This document shows positions 57,906 through 64,000 of a DNA stretch of 64,000 nt, in pieces. The translations under genes and the position numbers were made by a program. Under the pieces are notes generated by a model. That model saw nothing but the letters and a program-made list of their open reading frames with translations. It was not told the origin of the DNA and did no database searches. Each line of letters begins with the position of its first letter. Positions within the stretch are counted from its first letter, which is position 1. Origin of the DNA: Panicum virgatum (lineage: Eukaryota; Streptophyta; Magnoliopsida; Poales; Poaceae); assembly GCF_016808335.1 (NCBI RefSeq), contig NC_053153.1:23422090-23486089 (forward strand), read 5' to 3'.

Positions 57906-58875
57906 CCTCGCCATCCTAAAGCACTTCTGATCTCTCACCCAAGTATTTTAGAGTATGTGTTATAATATTTAATAGATGAAAGAGGACGTAAGATGAATAA
58001 TCATAATTATTAGCTATAATCTTTATTTTATACTAATTCTAATTAGACCATGTGGGAGCACGGATTGATAAGTCAGCGAGAGCTAATTAAGCAAACACCA
58101 AAAAGATGGAGCAGATGAAACAGAAAGCATGTGCACTCAATTTCACTGAGGAATTTGGCATCCCCTCCGAGACTGCTACCTTTGTTCCGAAAATAGAAAC
58201 AAGAGCTTGTCCACACTGCAGGACCATGACCCCACTTCCACTGAGATGAACTCGCAGGTCACATGAAGACGATATGAATGCATGAGCCCTATCACTTTCT
58301 GAGAAGGCCGCCCTTTTTGCCACAATCTGTCAAAAGTCGCCATCCAAGTTCACTGTTTTGCAAAACTTCAAATTTTCTTTCAAAAATTTGTACAAAATTC
58401 TGTCTGCGAAAAATGCGCAAGAACTTCCGCGTACGCGTGAGCTTTTTCCAGTTCTTCTTCCAAAGACCAGACACGTCTTCTTACTATTTCTGAAACTGTG
58501 TTCTTCGAAAGAATTACCCGGAGAATTGAAGAAGATCGTGCGCCTTCCTCCCGAAGCAGTTTCCGGTGTAGATGCTGGCTTGCACATGACGCCTTGCCTG
58601 TTTGAGACCCAACACCAACGTGCACGCTGCACGCACGCCATGCCGTTCCAAGCTCACGAGAAAGTAGGCAAGCAATATCTGCTGATTGCTAGATGGCTTA
58701 TGGATTGGTGAGGCGTTTCTGGTTCACTCGTGCATGACAATCAGTGAGTCGAAAGTCCTTGAAGCAATCGGGAGCTCGTGGAAATTGAGGTAAGGTAATA
58801 AAGGTATGAATGTATGATGCATAACTGCAATATCGGTGCAGATCTAAAACAATGAAACAGAGCATTATAAACAGA
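57906..58875. other. no recognised gene
   Basis: Open frames on both strands near 58087-58711 show no known domain or convincing splice pattern. Confidence 0.4.
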
Positions 58876-59405
58876 AAAAGTCTAATTTACTCTCCTAAAC
58901 TATAGACAAAGTTTGGATAATCCCCTAAACTATATTTTGGTTCATTTTACACCCCAAACTATGGCTTTTGGTTCAAATTATCCCCTAATATAATTTGTCT
59001 TTTTCATTTCTTCATACATAGGTGGAGTTTTAAGCTAACATTTTACAAGATGATAGTACACATCATCGCACATCTTAGAAAAATATATCATAATTTTTTA
59101 TTATTATTTTGATAGATTAGGATATTTGATAATAAATTAATCATTGTAGTACAAAATTATATAAAATTATGACAAATAAACTATAGCAAAAAATTTTAAT
59201 ATACATTGTGATGTCCACTTCTATCCTGCAAAATTTAAAATTAAAATTCAACTTGTGTATGGAGAAATAAAAAAAAGTCAAATTGTATATGGGGGTTAAA
59301 ATAAACTAAATTGTATAGTTTAGGGGGGTAAATTGAACCAAATTATAGTTTAGGAGGTTATTCAAACTTTGGCTATAGTTGAAGGGAGTAAATTAGATTT
59401 TTTTT
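58876..59405. mobile_element. long-arm MITE, 530 bp
   Basis: Inverted ends AAAAGTCTAATTTACTCTCC and GAGTAAATTAGATTTTTTTT extend into arms of ~140 bp built from CTAAACTATA phrases. Flanking 9 bp are ATAAACAGA and ATAAACTAA (7 of 9 match). It is probably a Mutator-type MITE. Confidence 0.65.
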
Positions 59406-60297
59406 ATAAACTAAATGGCAGGTCAAGAAAGGAGAGGGAAAATAAGTATGAGGATTAAGGAGAGGTCGCATCAGCAATGTCACATTTGCAAAACCTATTT
59501 TGATAAAAAGGAAAAGGAAGATGACTATATGGTTCCTTCTTTATTTTGGTTCGAAAGACTTTTTTTTAAACGAGTTCACAAAGACTAATAACTTTTGTGT
59601 CGTGCATCTCATTTACAGTTTCTTTTCACTTCTTTCGGCTGCCACCACCGTGACCTTTCTAACTTTTAGTTCACTTGAACTTTTTTGATTAGCTGCCAAC
59701 ATCCAACAACATTTGGCCATGTGTCCTTCGGCTAGACGATTTCACGCGGAAATTATATTTTTACCCCTAGTTGTTCCCTTTCAAGGTATCTAGCCAAATC
59801 TTATTCTCTATATTCTTATTTAATTATCTATTTAGCCAATATTTTCTCTCTGCACTTGGATATATACTCCAACAAACTAGTAAAATTAGTCTCTTCATAT
59901 ATTTTTTCTTTTTCATTTATCCATTATTAGGTAACCATCGACGTCGAGTGCGGCCTCGTCATAGCGCTAGGGTGTACCGACCCTTCGCGTGGCGTGGGGT
60001 CACCAGTGGGGGCGAGGGCGCACCAAGGGCGCACCGGTGGGAGGGGCATAGGCGTACTGGCGGGAGGGGTCAGGCAGCGCGAGAGCGCACGAGGCAACGG
60101 GAAAGAGGAGGGGGAGGGCGCAGGATGCACGGGCACGAGGGGATAGTGAGCAATTTTGGTTAGTGAGAGCCAGGGAATACCGAGTAAGATAAAATATCTG
60201 AAAATATCTGTTGGATTCAGTTTTTTGCAGAATTTCTTTTTTACCTAGCCCAACCAATTTAGCGAGTCTGTTGCTCTAATGCCCCCTCGCTTGATTC
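59406..60297. other. upstream region of MATH copy 3, no gene seen
   Basis: An AT-rich stretch is followed by a GC-rich stretch (59935-60150) with no supported coding region. Confidence 0.45.
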
Positions 60298-60422
60298 TGT
60301 TAGAGTATATTGGAATATCTAATAGATTAGATTGTATAATTTCAGTTTGTCTTATCCGTAAGGGAGACTACCTAAACAACGTACTCTATATATTCCGGCC
60401 ACGACTCTCTATTCCCTCTACA
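60298..60422 (+). repeat. probable copia solo LTR in the promoter of MATH copy 3
   Basis: 125 bp from TGTTAGAGTATATTGG to CCCTCTACA. Flanks are GATTC (60293-60297) and GGTTC (60423-60427), 4 of 5 matching. A TATATAT at 60387-60393 is followed by the predicted first untranslated exon. The copia LTR style is clear; the imperfect duplication lowers certainty. Confidence 0.55.
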
Positions 60423-63400
60423 GGTTCTGCACGCCTCCAAAACCCCATCTCGCCACTGCGGCCGCGGAAGGCATTGGAGGTACGTCCGCTCAATCCCTCC
60501 CAGATCCCCCTCCGTTCCTCTTCGATTCTTTCTCTCGATTCGTATCGAAGTCTGCTCCTTTGGTTTAGCTTGTTACGCAATCATGATCTCTAAAAGTACA
60601 TATGGAGGGGAAACGGAAGGAAGGGGCTTGATCGGTTTCTGGTGTAGCCCGATCCAGTGTTCCTGAGTTGTTTGAGGGTTTTCTGCGTCGTGAGTTCTTA
60701 GCTTTCTTGGCAAGAGCGTAAAGTTCGTTCGTTTTCGAGAGTAAAGTTCGTTTCTTTTGAAGTTTTGCGCTGCCTCTTTGTTTGTAGATTGGGGTTTTAC
60801 CTCCCGGCCTCTCTTCTCTCTTGTGTGAAATTCTTGTGTCTGTGGTAACATCTTGGTTCTTGATTCTGCATCGTTTGCTTACGGCTTCATGATTGGTTTC
60901 ACGTGCAGAGGACTCCTGAGCAGAGGAAGTGGTCTCTCTCTACCATGGGCAACTCTTGCGTTGCAAGCGCTAGTAAGGATTCAATCGAACTTATTTTGCT
61001 TGTGGATTAAATTATTCTATTAGCATGCTGATTGCTACTTTAACTTAGTGGCGTTGGTTGGTTTGTATTTGGATTCAGATCCCTCATTATTATGACCTTA
61101 TTGTCGTTGAAATCGAGATAATCCCTTAATAAACAAATATTGGGCAAAAATGAACTGTCCATCTCCAAAATTTCATTCCAGTTGACAGTTGATTTTTGAT
61201 TTGATGCTCTGCAAGCTACCAGCTACCACCACCTGTTATGATATTGTGTGACCCACGTTGCAGTATGTCTATGTAGAATATGATTAGCGGCATGTATTAT
61301 GTGCTACTGCTTCGAAGATTTACTGTGAAAATAAACTGATTCATCGCTGCTAAGAAAATAAACTGCTTGACTTTCTAAGTTGCCCTCTTATCAATGGAGT
61401 GTGCAGAAAGAGTGGTGTGTGTATTATGTGCTAAGATATGCAAAAGCAGAATTCCACTGGTTTTTACAGTTTTACTCCTGTTTGGTCAAGTAACCAATTA
61501 TCAGGAGCCATTTGTCATAAGTAACTCTGCTAGATATTTTTATCTAAACAGTTGGAAGTAGAATGACATATTATTCCCTCTGTATAGATTATACAGAACT
61601 ATTATGCTCCGTTTCCTTTCATGAGGTTTCTATTTTGTGTTTGTTTATTTGTCGTTGCAATCATGCACCCTAATCTGCTTATAGCGTGTAATCTCTTCAT
61701 TCCCCACTATCTTCCTCAAACTGTGCTTAATTGTTCTTGTAACAATTTCAGCTCCTGCACGGCTGAGAAAGACCCATGATCCAGCTTTCAAATGGAAGTT
61801 TTACGGTTTCTCAGCTTTACTTGATAGGGGGGCTGTATCAGCTAATTCTGCTCCTTTTCACTGCTGTGGATACAGTTGGTATGTATCATAATCCCAAAAT
61901 GAATCTATATCTAGCAGGCATGACACATCACTCAAAATCTCATTTGATTTGTTTGGGGAGATAAAAAAAGCTGCCTATCAAAAATATTAATTAGAACAAT
62001 TAGATTATTCTTGAAAATAATGTTAATTAGACTGTCAGGTAGTCACAAATGCTGTTCTAGTGAAGTTAAAAGCAATCACATTCCCGAAGAAAAGCCTTTC
62101 GTTTTCTTCACTCTTGACTTCTAGTCTGAGTTGTTGATCTGCTCATTAATTCATTTAACAGGTTCCTGCAAGTGATCCCAGTGCATAAAAAGTCTGGTGA
62201 TGAGATTCCATACATTGCTCTATGCCTTTGCGTAAACCAAAACATCTTAAAGCCAGGTTGCATCTTGAGTGCAGTTTTCGAGTTGTCAATGTACAACCAT
62301 TCAAAAGGGACTTATCGTGGATGTAAAGGTAGTTCCTGAACTTATAGTTTCAAGTACAATCATTTGACTAAACTGCGACTTCTTATTCCTCTGTGCTTTA
62401 TAAGCTTCAGCAGTATCTCTCAGAACTTGGAACCTCTGAGCATCATATAGTAATTTACCTTTTCAACTGTGTGTAGAGTTTGATATATGATCTAATACTT
62501 GTCACATTGTCTTTAAATTTTCATACTATTTCGTTCACTTGATATTGTATTCTTGTTTGATCAATATTTCGAAGAACATAGACATGCCACTCTTACTATT
62601 TTGACGATATGGATTGCACTTCACAAATGCTAGCCTTGCATACATGTTTATTTGCTTTTCAAAAATAATTAAAGTGATAAACTATTTTCATGTTAGTTTC
62701 ATCTAATAGTTTTGTTTTTGGGCCAACTCCCCCACCTGTGGTCCTAGGTGCTGTGCTGTTTTTTTTTCTTATTGGACCTTTTATCTCTTCTTAATCAAAG
62801 ATACGCAGCTCTCCTACGTGTTCGAGAAAAAAAATGATCAACTAGGGTAGAAGCAGGTTGTATTGTGCTCGGGCAATTTGTACCTTACAAATTTATAGGA
62901 GTATATTTCTCATACTGCTACCTTTATCTATGAGCAGCTAGCTACAACTTTCAAGCCAAGCAGACGCACTCAGAGACAAAATGCTTGATTCCTCTTGAAG
63001 AACTACTAAAATCATCTGATTTTCTGGTTGATGATAGCTGTGTCTTTGGTGTGAGGATATTAAAGGCGAATGTGAATAAGCCTATTGTGATTCCAAAGCC
63101 TATCACAGTTCAGAACATCTTCCTCCAGAAGAAGGGATTCATCAAAGGAACATACACCTGGACCATGAACAACTTCCTTGACATGAAACTCCCAGTCTTT
63201 TCTCCTGCATTTGATGTTGGCGGACAAAAATGGTATCCATCTATTTTTATTCTGGTGTAATTCATTCATATAATATGCATATGCCATTAGTCATTTCAGT
63301 CAGTTTTCAGTGTGCAAGTAGCATTCAACTCAGGTGGTGTTTGTTCAGAAGTACAAGTAATTATTTATGCCACCAACATTATCAGTGGATATTCTATTGT

Positions 63401-64000
63401 ACTAGAATTATGTGTGGGTTTCTTCATCAACAGAAGCTCCCTTGTTCTTACAAACATTTTCATATTTCATATCCCATTTAGATGATCTAGAGTGTTATCT
63501 GTGTTTGGAGATGAGCAACTCTGGTACTAGTATGTTTTGAACAACCAGTGATTCATTCCAGCCTATTAATTCTACTCTTTCTGGAAGCTTAATCTTGTTT
63601 AACTGTCACTTGACATGGGCACATGGCTGCCAACAATATCACCTTTTCAAGGAGCCAGGATTATACTTTCTTCTTTTCCTTTTCTTACCTGTCAATTATG
63701 AATGGTTATAACAGATTGATTTTGTTCCATTTCAGGCACATCAACATGTATCCACTTGGTGACAAATATAGCACCAATTCGCTTTCCCTGTACTTATACC
63801 TGCATGGTCAGAAGGAGCTCCCTCTCGAGTCTGAAATGATGATTGAACTGACTATATCCATCCTGGACCAGAAGCATGGGAAACACTACACAGTTACAGG
63901 TTCAGCTCTCCATAATATCTACTGGCCTCATGAAATCAATTAACTAGTGATTGCTTCTGTTTGGATATTACCTTACTTTGTGACAATCTATCGTAGGTCG
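60423..64000 (+). CDS. MATH (TRAF-like) domain protein copy 3, 3' end outside window
   Basis: An untranslated exon ends at 60479 (donor GTACGT) and resumes at 60909. Coding exons are 60945-60972, 61752-61878, 62162-62328, 62938-63232 and 63736-63899, followed by a donor GTTCAG and at least one more exon beyond the window. Phases 1,2,1,2,1 equal those of copy 1. The frame is open throughout (260 codons so far). Exons 2-3 carry the first MATH domain (AFKWKFYGFSALLDRG, HKKSGDEIPYIAL). Exons 4-5 carry the second (CLIPLEELLKSSDFLVDDSC, YTWTMNNFLDMKLPVFSPAF, SLYLYLHGQKELPLESE). MATH folds bind peptides and partner proteins; the actual partner is unknown. The first domain differs from copy 1, with a shortened GRAVS-like loop. 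This is probably the working copy. Confidence 0.85.
62705..62833 (+). mobile_element. LINE 3' end in intron 3 of MATH copy 3
   Basis: It ends with AATCAAAGATACGCAGCTCT and CTACGTGTTCGAG before an A run at 62826-62833, the usual tail of plant L1 elements and akin to the minus-strand copy at 57114. Only the untranslated tail is present. Confidence 0.6.

Noticed and set aside
58087..58711. Overlapping ORFs on both strands
   Set aside because: No domain, no splice support and comparable length on both strands.

Overview
The window looks like grass nuclear DNA. It has GC-rich intron-containing grass genes, dense nested LTR retrotransposons, the TTTGCCGAGTG sub-terminal repeats typical of grass CACTA elements, and Stowaway, hAT and Mutator MITEs. 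A panicoid grass is plausible, but the species cannot be read from the sequence. No bacterial-type operon, CRISPR array, rRNA or complete tRNA gene was seen.

Layout. Positions 1-16522 are the 3' part of a Tat-lineage Ty3/gypsy retrotransposon. It has decayed pol, an intron-containing antisense ORF and a 3' LTR at 15185-16522. A non-coding LTR element (4269-10728, target duplication GCGTC) has landed inside the antisense ORF. Positions 16523-21430 hold retroelement debris, including a primer-binding site eroded only at CpG sites. An F-box gene lies on the minus strand at 21431-22531 with a fold-back repeat just upstream. Positions 22830-28260 hold a broken CACTA end, a LINE 3' fragment and a hAT-like MITE.

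A six-exon MATH (TRAF-like) gene spans 29157-40994. One in-frame TGA breaks an otherwise open frame. Its third intron is about 9.4 kb because a copia element (30198-39356, duplication AAGAA) lies in it. That element contains a gag-only LTR element (34462-38347, duplication AAGC) and a 563-bp CACTA derivative (32905-33467, duplication ATA). A solo LTR (39892-40389, duplication CCATC) sits in intron 4. A complete three-exon nitroreductase-family (SagB/ThcOx-like) gene lies on the minus strand at 43301-46223. A 6.3-kb MuDR-like element (46356-52652, 10-bp duplication) is inserted about 125 bp upstream of its start codon.

Positions 52789-55778 hold a hAT MITE and a hAT element with a MULE fold-back nested inside. 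A 5' fragment of a second MATH copy (about 56750-57113) follows, with two LINE insertions next to it. A third, apparently intact MATH gene starts at 60945 and runs off the window. A short solo LTR supplies a TATA-like sequence directly upstream of its first untranslated exon.

The likely functional host genes are the F-box gene, the nitroreductase gene and the 3' MATH gene. Nearly everything else is mobile DNA. Its insertion order can be read from target-site duplications and from host frames that resume on the far side of insertions.
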